Origin: Flavobacterium ranwuense
Lineage (GTDB): Bacteria; Bacteroidota; Bacteroidia; Flavobacteriales; Flavobacteriaceae
Length of the DNA: 64,000 bases
Reading direction: 5' to 3'
Assembly (NCBI RefSeq): GCF_004349315.1
Contig: NZ_SMLH01000003.1
Span: 248,001 to 312,000 of the forward strand
In this document: positions 52,985-61,441 of the stretch, one piece after another
Numbering within the stretch: position 1 is the first letter of the stretch
Layout: each line of letters starts with the position of its first letter
The notes under the pieces: model-generated
Seen by the model: only the letters and a program-made list of their open reading frames with translations
What the model was told of the DNA's origin: nothing
The model's database searches: none
Translations under genes and position numbers: made by a program

Positions 52985-53110
52985 AACCGCAAATTCGCAA
53001 ATTAAAAACATGAAATAACTAATCTGCGAATTTGCGGTTTAAGTTTTTTGGTTTGGCTTTTAGCCGTGTAGACTTTAAGTCTGCCAACCAAATCTATGGA
53101 CTTTCAGCCC
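52985..53110. repeat. Hairpin cluster
   Basis: Arms AACCGCAAATTCGCA and TGCGAATTTGCGGTT (52985-52999, 53025-53039; 15 perfect pairs), then AGACTTTAAGTCT (a palindrome), then CTATGG-CCATAG. Three structured pieces within 130 bases and no coding frame. Confidence 0.6.
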
Positions 53111-53140
53111 ATAGTGGTTTATTTTATAAAATATACAGAA

Positions 53141-53268
53141 TTAATACGCTGCTGTAAAACGACTTTGATGGTGTTTTGGGGTTTCAACTTCATCCGCAAT
53201 AACAACTGCCAAATCTTCTACTGATAAAATGCTTCTCTGAATTTCATCAAAAACCGGATTTTCTACTT
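53141..53268 (-). pseudogene. C-terminal relic of an NAD(P)H-binding SDR
   Basis: On the minus strand the last 42 residues before a stop (ATT-TAA at 53141) read ILSVEDLAVVIADEVETP then KHHQSRFTAAY, which is the recognisable C-terminal end of YwnB/NmrA-type atypical SDR or flavin reductase-like proteins (the usual end is SVEDFA..IDE.E.P.H...RFT..Y). There is no N-terminal part: the frame closes at a stop near 53268. A relic of a lost gene. Confidence 0.7.
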
Positions 53269-53288
53269 CTCAAAATAAATTTTAATGG

Positions 53289-53296
53289 TATTTTTG
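53289..53296 (+). promoter_or_regulatory. Promoter -7 element for AEC transporter gene
   Basis: TATTTTTG, exact TAnnTTTG, 17 bases before the ATG. Confidence 0.5.
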
Positions 53297-53312
53297 TATC
53301 CAATTCTTAATT

Positions 53313-54227
53313 ATGAGTAACTTCATTCTAATCTTTGTCTTTTTATTTTTAGGCATTGTACTGCAAAATGTAAAAGCATTTCCCGTTGTAAATGTTTACA
53401 AGCTATTAAACAAGTTTGTTATTTATATCTGTCTTCCAGCTTTGGCTCTATATTATATTCCAAAAATTGAATGGAATAATAAGTTGCTGTATCCAATCGG
53501 CGTAACATGGATTGGTTTTATAGTTTCGTTTTTATTTTTTAGCTTTTTAGGAAATAGATTTGGATGGTCAAAAAAACTTACGGGTTGTTTGATTATAACT
53601 GCTGGTTTGGGAAATACTTCCTTTTTAGGTTTTCCAATTATCCAAGCTTTATATGGTGAAGAAGGTTTAAAAACTGCCATTTTAGTTGATCAGCCGGGAA
53701 CTTTTGTTGTGCTTTCAACATTAGGGATTCTTGTGGCTACTTTATTTTCTACCGGAAGTCCAAGTGGATTTCATATCGCAAAAAAAATACTGATCTTTCC
53801 TCCATTTATTACTTTTCTGTTGGCTTGTTTAATGAATGTATTCGATTTTGATTTCTACCATTATATTCAGTTTGGTTTACAAAAAGTGGGAAGTGTAATG
53901 ACACCTTTGGCAATGCTTTCTGTAGGATTGCAATTGCGATTTGATAAGAAAAGCCAACATTGGAAATTTTTGGGATTGGGACTTTTGTACAAATTAATAT
54001 TGACTCCGGCTTTAATATATTTATTGTATGTCGTAATTTTAGGCCAAAATTCAAAAACGATTCAGGTATCCATCATGGAAGCTGCTATGGCTCCAATGAT
54101 TACAGCTAGTATTTTAGCTTCTACTCACGGTTTAAAACCTCGTTTAAGTAGCATGATGATTGGTTTTGGAATTCCATTATCGTTTGTCACCTTGTTATTT
54201 TGGTATTTTGTAGTTCAGTTTGTTTAA
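53313..54227 (+). CDS. AEC-family transporter
   Basis: A 304-aa membrane protein of the auxin efflux carrier family with ten TM segments: GNTSFLGFPIIQALYGEEGL (TM4 region) and SVGLQLRFDKKSQHWKFLGLGLLYKLILTP (TM7-8), then EAAMAPMITASILAST. These proteins carry malonate, malate or other small organic anions. Followed after 54 bases by an MFS gene in the same direction. Confidence 0.85.
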   Translation: MSNFILIFVFLFLGIVLQNVKAFPVVNVYKLLNKFVIYICLPALALYYIPKIEWNNKLLYPIGVTWIGFIVSFLFFSFLGNRFGWSKKLTGCLIITAGLGNTSFLGFPIIQALYGEEGLKTAILVDQPGTFVVLSTLGILVATLFSTGSPSGFHIAKKILIFPPFITFLLACLMNVFDFDFYHYIQFGLQKVGSVMTPLAMLSVGLQLRFDKKSQHWKFLGLGLLYKLILTPALIYLLYVVILGQNSKTIQVSIMEAAMAPMITASILASTHGLKPRLSSMMIGFGIPLSFVTLLFWYFVVQFV

Positions 54228-54281
54228 GTTTTCTAAAACGAATTTGAACCAATAATTATTAATATCGTTTTATTTGAAAAT

Positions 54282-55493
54282 ATGAATTCATCTCTTGATA
54301 ATGTATCAAAAATTGATACAACTCCTATTGCTCAGCAAACGGTTTACTCCGTATTATTCTCTATTGCATTCGCCCATTTATTGAATGATTTATTACAAGC
54401 TGTTATTCCGGCAGCGTATCCTATTTTAAAGGAAAATTTCAATTTAACGTTTACACAAATTGGGTTAATCACTTTGGCGTATCAATTGGCGGCCTCTATA
54501 TTGCAACCTTTGGTTGGTTTGTATACGGACAAAAGACCAAAGCCTTTTTCTCAAATTTTCGGAATGCTGTTTACCTTATCCGGAATCGTATTTTTATCCT
54601 ATGCTTCCAGTTTTTCGATGATTATAATTTCGGTTGTTTTGGTTGGGATTGGTTCTTCCATTTTTCATCCTGAAGCTTCCCGAATCTCCTTTTTGGCATC
54701 TGGCGGAAAGCGTGGTTTGGCACAATCCATTTTCCAATTGGGAGGCAATGCCGGAACAGCAATAGGACCTTTATTAGTCGCCTTAATTGTGGTTCCTAAT
54801 TCACAATATTACATCATTTGGTTTGTGGTTGTAGCCATTATCGGATTGATTGTTTTGAGTAGAATAGCGCTGTGGTATCAAAACCATTTGAGTTTGAGAA
54901 GTACCAAGAAAGCTGTAATCGATTTGCCTAATTTGTCTCAAAAAACGATTGTAATCTCGGTGGGAATTTTGATGGTTTTGATATTTTCAAAATTCTTTTA
55001 CATGGCCAGTATGTCCAGTTATTTTACGTTTTACTTAATCGAAAAATTTGGTTTATCGGTTCAGGAAGCACAATTCCATTTGGTTTTATTCTTAGCCTCT
55101 TGTGCTATTGGTACTTTAATCGGCGGGCCGCTAGGTGACAAATTCGGAAGAAAATATGTGATTTGGTTTTCGGTCTTGGGAGCCGCGCCTTTTACTTTAT
55201 TATTGCCGTATGTTGATTTATTTTGGACAGGCGTTTTATCAGTCTTAATTGGAACCATAATCTCGTCTGCATTTCCTGCTATTTTGGTTTTTGCACAAGA
55301 ATTACTGCCTAAAAAACTCGGAATGGTTTCTGGCCTTTTCTATGGTTTTGCCTTTGGAATGGGAGGTTTGGGTTCCGCTTTATTGGGGAATCTTGCAGAT
55401 CACACCAGCATTACGTATGTGTATTATCTTTGTGCCTATTTGCCTTTGATTGGAATTATAGCGCTCTTTTTACCTAATTTAAAGAAAAAATAA
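54282..55493 (+). CDS. MFS exporter, fosmidomycin-resistance (Fsr) type
   Basis: A 403-aa major facilitator with twelve TM segments. FAHLLNDLLQAVIPAAYPILKENFNLTFTQIGLITLAYQLAASILQP and GIGSSIFHPEASRISFLASGGKRGLAQSIFQLGGNAGTAIGPLL match the Fsr branch closely (H-P-E-x-S-R and the repeated G-x-A motif); GDKFGRKYVI is the loop 8-9. Likely exports small phosphonates or other drugs. Ends with an R5 repeat. Confidence 0.87.
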   Translation: MNSSLDNVSKIDTTPIAQQTVYSVLFSIAFAHLLNDLLQAVIPAAYPILKENFNLTFTQIGLITLAYQLAASILQPLVGLYTDKRPKPFSQIFGMLFTLSGIVFLSYASSFSMIIISVVLVGIGSSIFHPEASRISFLASGGKRGLAQSIFQLGGNAGTAIGPLLVALIVVPNSQYYIIWFVVVAIIGLIVLSRIALWYQNHLSLRSTKKAVIDLPNLSQKTIVISVGILMVLIFSKFFYMASMSSYFTFYLIEKFGLSVQEAQFHLVLFLASCAIGTLIGGPLGDKFGRKYVIWFSVLGAAPFTLLLPYVDLFWTGVLSVLIGTIISSAFPAILVFAQELLPKKLGMVSGLFYGFAFGMGGLGSALLGNLADHTSITYVYYLCAYLPLIGIIALFLPNLKKK

Positions 55494-55501
55494 CACTTTT
55501 T

Positions 55502-55581
55502 TTAGGAGCTATATCCTGTTCTGTACTGTATCTTTTGTTTTTAAAGAAAAAAACAAAAGGATGCCGTTGCGATCAGGGCTA
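55502..55581 (-). repeat. Dispersed stem-loop repeat (R5)
   Basis: Reverse-oriented: TTAGGAGCTATATCCTG on the left, GGGCTA on the right, with a perfect 11-base stem CTTTTGTTTTT / AAAAACAAAAG (55532-55542, 55549-55559) and TACTGTATC / GATGCCGTTGCGATC around it. It lies between two convergent genes. Confidence 0.75.
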
Positions 55582-55694
55582 GGGCATTTGGTTTCCTAAT
55601 TGCATTATTTTGCATTTTATAATTTCTTCAAATTTTCTCTTAGTCTCATTGTTGGAATTATTAATTGATTTAGCAGTAAAATAAAACTGAATAG

Positions 55695-56576
55695 TTACTT
55701 CTTATTGGTAATTAATAACCCGGAAATAATGATTCCCATGCTTATGATTTGGGTTAGTAAAATGGCTTGATTAAGAAAAAAATACGCCAGAATTCCACTG
55801 AATACGGGAATCAAATAATAAATTAATGCTGTTTTTGATGTGCCAATTAATCGAATGGCTTCGTTCCATAAATAAAAAGAAATTAAGGAAGCGCAGATGC
55901 CTACATAGATGGTTACCAAGACTGTTTTAGTGTCAAAAATCACTTTTTTATAATAAATATGTTCATACATATAAAAAGGGAACAGTAAAAGTGTACCAAT
56001 TACAAAAACACTAAACAAAAATACTTTTGGGGTTAAATCATCCGGTTTTTGTCGGACTAGTATCGTGTAATAAGCAAAAAAGAAGCAAGCCACTAGCATT
56101 AATAAATCTCCAATGGTAAAGTTGATATGGAGTAATGCTTGTAATGAACCTTTGGAAATAAGCACTAGAACTCCTGTGATTATTGTTGCAATTCCCACTA
56201 TTTTTATAGTAGAAACGTTCTCTTTAAAAATAATCCTGGAAAGTGCAACAATAAATAACGGAATCGAAATGGCGATTAACGATAAGTTGACTGCGCTCGT
56301 TGTTCTTCCTGCAAAGTAAATCAGCGTGTTAAAAATAGTGATGCCTAATACAGCCGTAAGCGTAAGATACCGAATGTGTTTCTTTACGATTTTGAAACTT
56401 TTATAAGTGCTTTTTATAGCAAATGGAGCCAAAACAATACAAGCAACTGTCCATCGCCAAAATGCCAATCCAATAGGAGGGATGTGACCTTTTATACCAC
56501 TGGCAATTACCATATTTACTGACCAAAGCAAGGTAGCTAATAAGGCAAATAAACCCCCTTTAATCGTGTTATTCAT
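55695..56576 (-). CDS. EamA/DMT-family transporter
   Basis: A 293-aa membrane protein with ten TM segments in two EamA repeats: LATLLWSVNMVIASGIKGHIPPIGLAFWRWT (first), and MLVACFFFAYYTILVRQKPDD (second). Likely exports amino acids or metabolites. Its ATG overlaps the stop codon of the upstream Nudix gene by one base (TTAATG arrangement), so the pair is coupled. Substrate unknown. Confidence 0.85.
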   Translation of the reverse strand: MNNTIKGGLFALLATLLWSVNMVIASGIKGHIPPIGLAFWRWTVACIVLAPFAIKSTYKSFKIVKKHIRYLTLTAVLGITIFNTLIYFAGRTTSAVNLSLIAISIPLFIVALSRIIFKENVSTIKIVGIATIITGVLVLISKGSLQALLHINFTIGDLLMLVACFFFAYYTILVRQKPDDLTPKVFLFSVFVIGTLLLFPFYMYEHIYYKKVIFDTKTVLVTIYVGICASLISFYLWNEAIRLIGTSKTALIYYLIPVFSGILAYFFLNQAILLTQIISMGIIISGLLITNKK

Positions 56577-57157
56577 TAAATAAGATTGTTAATTCTGGCA
56601 TATTGTAATAACATAATGGTTTTTGCATCCTGCATTTGACCGGATTCAATCATAGAATATGCTTCGTCGAAAGGCATTTCTATAACATCAATATTTTCTT
56701 GTTCGTGTTCTACTCCACCACCTTCACTCACTTTCATGGATTCATCGTATTCGCCAACAAATAAATATAAAATTTCAGTTACTGCACCAGGTGACATATA
56801 GGTTTCCATTACTTTTTTTACTTTAGAAATGCGATATCCCGTTTCTTCCTCCGTTTCTCGAATGATACATTGTTCCGGATTATCTTGATCCAGAAGTCCA
56901 GCACAAACCTCAATCATCATTCCGGTTTCATTTCCGTTAAGGTACGTTGGCAAGCGAAACTGTCGTGTTAGAATAACTGTTTTTTGTTGTCTGTTATAAA
57001 GTAAAATGGCTGATCCGTTTCCTCGATCGTAGACTTCTCTTTTTTGGGTAATCCAAGAATCATCTTTTTTTTGATAGTCAAAAGTTACTTTGTTTAAAAT
57101 GTACCAATTGTCAGAGAGTAATTCTGTTTTTTGTATTTTAATAGCTGGATTTTTCAT
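56576..57157 (-). CDS. Nudix hydrolase (NudK-like)
   Basis: A 193-aa Nudix enzyme of the GDP-mannose/ADP-ribose pyrophosphatase type. The box reads G-LLDQDNPEQCII-RETEEETGYRI; REtEEEtGY keeps the catalytic Glu pair while the usual Glu six residues after the first Gly is Asn, like NudK's loose motif. FRLPTYLNGNETGMMIEVCAG and ETYMSPGAVTEILYLFVGEYD flank it. Its last base overlaps the EamA start, and a terminator precedes it from purA. Confidence 0.87.
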   Translation of the reverse strand: MKNPAIKIQKTELLSDNWYILNKVTFDYQKKDDSWITQKREVYDRGNGSAILLYNRQQKTVILTRQFRLPTYLNGNETGMMIEVCAGLLDQDNPEQCIIRETEEETGYRISKVKKVMETYMSPGAVTEILYLFVGEYDESMKVSEGGGVEHEQENIDVIEMPFDEAYSMIESGQMQDAKTIMLLQYARINNLI

Positions 57158-57185
57158 TCGGTTGGATTGATTTTTTAACTAAAAA

Positions 57186-57212
57186 AAACGCTCTGAATTT
57201 TCAGAGCGTTTA
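57186..57212 (-). terminator. Terminator after purA
   Basis: Perfect 12-base arms AAACGCTCTGAA and TTCAGAGCGTTT (57186-57197, 57200-57211), directly past the purA stop codon in the minus direction, with a U-run (AAAAAAAA on the plus strand). It also blocks read-through into the Nudix gene. Confidence 0.8.
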
Positions 57213-57218
57213 GTAATC

Positions 57219-58490
57219 TTATTTTAGAATAGTTTGCTTTCTGTCTGGGCCTACAGAAACTATTTTGATAGGAACTTCCACTTCTTTTTCAATGAATGCA
57301 ATGTATTCTTTTAACTCTGTCGGTAATTCATCATAGGTTGTCATACCCGTCAAATCTTGTTTCCATCCTTTGAAATCCTGATACACTGGAGTTACATTTT
57401 CTGGTTCGATGTTGTAAGGGAAATGAGAAATTTTCTCTCCTTTATAATTGTATTCCGTACATACTTTTAAAGTTTCAAATCCTGAAAGTACATCCCCTTT
57501 CATCATCATCAATTGCGTTACACCATTAACCTGAACAGCATATTTAAGTGCTACTAAGTCTAACCAACCACAACGTCTTTGTCTTCCGGTTACAGATCCA
57601 AATTCATTTCCTACACGTGCCATAGTTGCACCATCTTCGTCAAAAAGTTCAGTTGGGAATGGACCACTTCCTACACGTGTTACATAGGCTTTGAAAATTC
57701 CGTATACTTCCTTGATTTTATTTGGAGCAATCCCTAAACCAGTACAAGCACCAGCAGCAGTGGTATTTGATGAAGTTACAAATGGATAGGTTCCAAAATC
57801 AACGTCCAATAAAGAACCTTGAGCTCCTTCACATAATATTGATTTACCTGCTTTTTGAGCTTGGTGTAAATATTCTTCGCTGTCGATGAAATCTAATTTT
57901 TTTAGTTCTTCGATAGCTTCAAAAAATTCTTTTTCTAATTCCTCTAAATTGTATTGGATAGCAACATCGTAGAATTTAATCATTGCTTCATGCTTGTCAG
58001 CCAAAGCTCTGTAACGATCTGCAAAATCTTCTAATTCGATATCACCTACACGAATACCATTTCTTCCGGTTTTGTCCATATACGTAGGGCCAATTCCTTT
58101 TAATGTAGAACCAATTTTTGCTTTACCTTTAGAAGCCTCAGATGCTGCGTCTAATAAGCGGTGTGTTGGTAAAATTAAATGTGCTTTTCTTGAAATGATT
58201 AATTTGCTTTTGATGTCTAAATTAAATTTTTCAAGACCTTCGATTTCTTTTTGAAAAACTACAGGATCAATTACTACTCCATTTCCAATGATGTTTATTG
58301 CCGTTTTATGAAAAATACCAGAAGGAATAGTTCTAAGAACATGTTTTATTCCGTCAAATTCCAAAGTATGTCCTGCATTTGGACCTCCCTGAAAACGAGC
58401 GATAATATCATAATTTGAAGTTAGAACATCAACAATTTTTCCTTTTCCTTCATCTCCCCATTGTAATCCTAGTAATAAATCTACGGTCAT
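57219..58490 (-). CDS. purA: Adenylosuccinate synthetase
   Basis: First committed step from IMP to AMP, using GTP and aspartate. The nucleotide loop WGDEGKGK (11-18) is at the start; GPNAGHTL, the conserved STLKGIGPTYMDKTGRNGIRVGDI, GTYPFVTSSNTTAAGACTGLGI and TGRQRRCGW (with the catalytic Arg) are present. 423 aa, normal length. It follows the Fur gene after 58 bases, in the same direction, so purine synthesis is likely tied to it at the transcript level. Confidence 0.97.
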   Translation of the reverse strand: MTVDLLLGLQWGDEGKGKIVDVLTSNYDIIARFQGGPNAGHTLEFDGIKHVLRTIPSGIFHKTAINIIGNGVVIDPVVFQKEIEGLEKFNLDIKSKLIISRKAHLILPTHRLLDAASEASKGKAKIGSTLKGIGPTYMDKTGRNGIRVGDIELEDFADRYRALADKHEAMIKFYDVAIQYNLEELEKEFFEAIEELKKLDFIDSEEYLHQAQKAGKSILCEGAQGSLLDVDFGTYPFVTSSNTTAAGACTGLGIAPNKIKEVYGIFKAYVTRVGSGPFPTELFDEDGATMARVGNEFGSVTGRQRRCGWLDLVALKYAVQVNGVTQLMMMKGDVLSGFETLKVCTEYNYKGEKISHFPYNIEPENVTPVYQDFKGWKQDLTGMTTYDELPTELKEYIAFIEKEVEVPIKIVSVGPDRKQTILK

Positions 58491-58548
58491 TCTATCTGTT
58501 ATTTGTAGTTAGTGTTATATTGAAGGGACAACTAATCAGTTATCCGTA

Positions 58549-59004
58549 CTATTTTTGTTTTTTTATTCCATATAAATATAAGGAATGGTTGGTAATCTCT
58601 ATGTCGAATATTTCTTCGATTGTTTTTTTGATACTTTGAATTCTTGGATCACAAAACTCAATTACTTCACCAGTATCCGTCATTATAATATGATCGTGCT
58701 GTTTGTCAAAATATGATTTTTCATAATGTGCCTGATTTTGTCCAAATTGATGTTTACGGACTAAAGCACAATCCAATAGCAATTCAATCGTGTTGTAAAG
58801 AGTTGCTCTACTCACACGATAGTTTTTATTTTTCATTTTGATATAAAGGTTTTCTACATCAAAATGTTCTTCGCTATCGTAAATTTCCTGAAGGATAGCA
58901 TAACGTTCAGGTGTCTTGCGATGTCCTTTTTTTTCAAGATACATTGTAAAAACATTTTTTACAATTTCTTGGTTTTTGGTGTTATCTGTGGAAATGAGTG
59001 TCAT
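58549..59004 (-). CDS. Fur-family metalloregulator
   Basis: A 151-aa ferric uptake-type regulator: N-terminal winged helix with [57 protein letters not shown] (about 32-85) and the metal-binding [23 protein letters not shown] in the dimerisation domain. The later CxxC structural zinc pair of Fur is missing (only one Cys in FCD), so it could be PerR-, Zur- or Mur-like; the metal is not known. It begins the purA operon. Confidence 0.9.
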   Translation of the reverse strand: MTLISTDNTKNQEIVKNVFTMYLEKKGHRKTPERYAILQEIYDSEEHFDVENLYIKMKNKNYRVSRATLYNTIELLLDCALVRKHQFGQNQAHYEKSYFDKQHDHIIMTDTGEVIEFCDPRIQSIKKTIEEIFDIEITNHSLYLYGIKKQK

Positions 59005-59011
59005 ATGCGGG

Positions 59012-59019
59012 CAAAGATA
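59012..59019 (-). promoter_or_regulatory. Promoter -7 element for Fur-family gene
   Basis: CAAAGATA on the plus strand (TATCTTTG toward the gene). Its position, only about 8 bases before the ATG at 59004, would leave almost no leader. Confidence 0.4.
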
Positions 59020-59121
59020 AATTTTTTAGTTTAAAGTATAAAGTTTAAGGTTTGTTTAGTTTCAAGTTTTTAGTTACAAATTGAACAAACTCAGATTTGA
59101 AAAGAAAAACTGGATTTTTTT

Positions 59122-61341
59122 CTATGTTTTATAAACCCTTGTTACTTTATCGATTCCGTCAATTTTTTTGATGTTATTGATCATTTTTTTCAAAATGGTA
59201 TTGTTTTGAACAATTACCGCAACTTGACCATGAAAAATTCCTGCATCGGTACTCAAAGAAATACTCTGAATATTAACATGCATATTGTTTGAAATCACCT
59301 TTGTTAATTGGTTTGTTAGTCCTAAAACATCCATTCCGGTTATGTTTATAATTGCTTTGAATTCTTCTTGTGAAGAGTCAATCCATTTGGCTGTCATTAT
59401 TCGGTAGGCATAATTAGATTGCATCCCAAGGGCGTTTGGACAATCTTTTTTATGCACTTTTATTCCTTCGTTGATGGTTACAAATCCAAATACGTCATCT
59501 CCAGGGATTGGATTGCAACAAGGCGATAATTTGTAATCCAGTTTGTCGTGTTCCTTGCCAAAAACAAGCATGTCGTAATTACTGCTTATGATTGGTTTAT
59601 GAATGTCTTCGTCAGCAGTGCTTGGCGAACGTTTCATTTTATTTTTGAAAAAATTAATGAAAGTATTGCTTTTTTGTGCTGCGTAATCTTTGAGTTGCTG
59701 GTTTTCAATAGCGCCAATTCCTACTCTATAAAATAAGTCTAAACTCGTTTTTAGTTTGAAAAAGTTAACCAATTCGTTAACCACTGATTCGTTTAACGTT
59801 ATTTTTAAATGCTTTAGTTTTCGAGTAAGGAGTTCTTTTCCTTCCTCGCCAATTTTCTTGGTGTTTTCGTTTAAAACATTTTTTATTTTCGTTTTGGCTC
59901 TGGAAGTAGTTACATAATCAAGCCAGTTGATTGTAGGTTTTTGATGTTGCGAGGTGATAACTTCAATTTGATCCCCACTTTTTAGTTCAAAATTCAAAGG
60001 AACTAACTTCCCATTGACGCGTGTTCCTCTGGTTCTAATTCCTATTTCTGAGTGAATACTGAAAGCAAAATCAAGAGAGGTGGCGCCTTTAGGCAACGAT
60101 TTTATTTCTCCTTTTGGAGTAAATACAAAGATTTCTTTAGAATATAAATTCATTTTGAAATCTTCCACAAAATCTACTGCATTCGTTTCTGAACTTTCCA
60201 GGGCTTCTTTTAGTAAGTTTAGCCAAACATCGAGACCACTTTCTTCAGTAGCGCCATTTTTATATTTGTAGTGTGCTGCGTATCCTTTTTCGGCAATTTC
60301 GTCCATGCGTTCGCTTCGAACCTGCACTTCAACCCAGCGGCCTTTTGGCCCCATTACCGTGATATGTAGCGCTTCGTAACCCGTAGATTTTGGTGACGAA
60401 ATCCAGTCACGCAAACGACTTGGGCTTGGTCTATAATGATCGGTTACGATAGAATATATCTTCCAGGCAATAAATTTTTCGTCATGAGGATTTGATTTGT
60501 AAACGATGCGCAAGGCAAACTTATCATACACTTCGTCGAAGCTTACGTTCTGCGCTTTCATTTTTCGACGAATAGAGTAGATAGATTTTGGACGACCTTT
60601 TATAATGTACTCAACTTCTTCTTCATCCAAAGCTGTTTTTAGAACTGCTGTAATATCAGCAATGTAGGCATCTTGCTCTTCTTTGGTTTCTTTTATTTTG
60701 CTTACAATATCATTATAAACTGCAGGTTCCGTATATTTTAATCCTAAATCTTCCAGCTTAGTTTTTATGTTATATAAACCCAATCGGTGCGCTAATGGGG
60801 CATATATATATAAAGTCTCCGATGCAATTTTGGTTTGTTTGTCTTCCTGCATCGATTCCATAGTTTGCATATTGTGCAAACGATCGGCTAGTTTTATCAG
60901 AATTACACGAACGTCATCATTCAGCGTAAGAATCATTTTCCGGAAATTCTCGGCTTGTAATGATGCATTCAAATCCTTTTGAACCAAGGATATTTTGGTC
61001 AAGCCTTCAACAAGTTGTGCTACTTTTGGATTAAACAAACGTTCGATATCCGGAACCGTCATTAGCGTGTCTTCGACAACATCATGCAATAACGCAGCGG
61101 CAATGGATGTGGCTCCCAAGCCTATTTCTGAGGCAACAATTTTTGCAACAGCAATAGGATGAAAGATATAGGCTTCTCCTGATTTTCTTCGTTGGTCTTT
61201 ATGCGCATCTACTGCAACATCAAAAGCCTTACGAATAAGTTTTTTGCCTTCCGGAGTTAAGGTTTGGTAGCTTATGCGAAGTAATTCTTTGTATTCTTGA
61301 GCAATTGCTTTATTTTCTTTTTCTAAATCTATTTCTGTCAT
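59122..61341 (-). CDS. Bifunctional (p)ppGpp synthetase/hydrolase (RelA/SpoT)
   Basis: Makes and degrades the alarmone (p)ppGpp, 739 aa from the ATG at 61341. The HD hydrolase domain (HDVVEDTLM with the metal-binding HD, about 87-96) is intact. The synthetase domain has KGRPKSIYSIRRKM and YEALHITVMGPKGRWVEVQVRS, both needed for activity. TGS (about 395-460, EIFVFTPKGEIKSLPKGATSLDFAFSIHSEIG) and ACT at the C-terminus follow. So it is a Rel-type long enzyme. The upstream TTG frame to 61356 adds five residues and was rejected. Confidence 0.95.
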   Translation of the reverse strand: MTEIDLEKENKAIAQEYKELLRISYQTLTPEGKKLIRKAFDVAVDAHKDQRRKSGEAYIFHPIAVAKIVASEIGLGATSIAAALLHDVVEDTLMTVPDIERLFNPKVAQLVEGLTKISLVQKDLNASLQAENFRKMILTLNDDVRVILIKLADRLHNMQTMESMQEDKQTKIASETLYIYAPLAHRLGLYNIKTKLEDLGLKYTEPAVYNDIVSKIKETKEEQDAYIADITAVLKTALDEEEVEYIIKGRPKSIYSIRRKMKAQNVSFDEVYDKFALRIVYKSNPHDEKFIAWKIYSIVTDHYRPSPSRLRDWISSPKSTGYEALHITVMGPKGRWVEVQVRSERMDEIAEKGYAAHYKYKNGATEESGLDVWLNLLKEALESSETNAVDFVEDFKMNLYSKEIFVFTPKGEIKSLPKGATSLDFAFSIHSEIGIRTRGTRVNGKLVPLNFELKSGDQIEVITSQHQKPTINWLDYVTTSRAKTKIKNVLNENTKKIGEEGKELLTRKLKHLKITLNESVVNELVNFFKLKTSLDLFYRVGIGAIENQQLKDYAAQKSNTFINFFKNKMKRSPSTADEDIHKPIISSNYDMLVFGKEHDKLDYKLSPCCNPIPGDDVFGFVTINEGIKVHKKDCPNALGMQSNYAYRIMTAKWIDSSQEEFKAIINITGMDVLGLTNQLTKVISNNMHVNIQSISLSTDAGIFHGQVAVIVQNNTILKKMINNIKKIDGIDKVTRVYKT

Positions 61342-61441
61342 AACGGCATGGTTCAATTCCTAAAAATAACAATAAGTTGGGAGATATGCAAGTTAAAAAG
61401 GGATTCTAAATGTAAATCACAAAATTGATTTTTTAACAAGA

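Noticed and set aside
52844..53312. Search for a CRISPR array in the hairpin-rich gap
   Set aside because: The hairpins are all different with no repeated spacing; there are no cas genes in the window.
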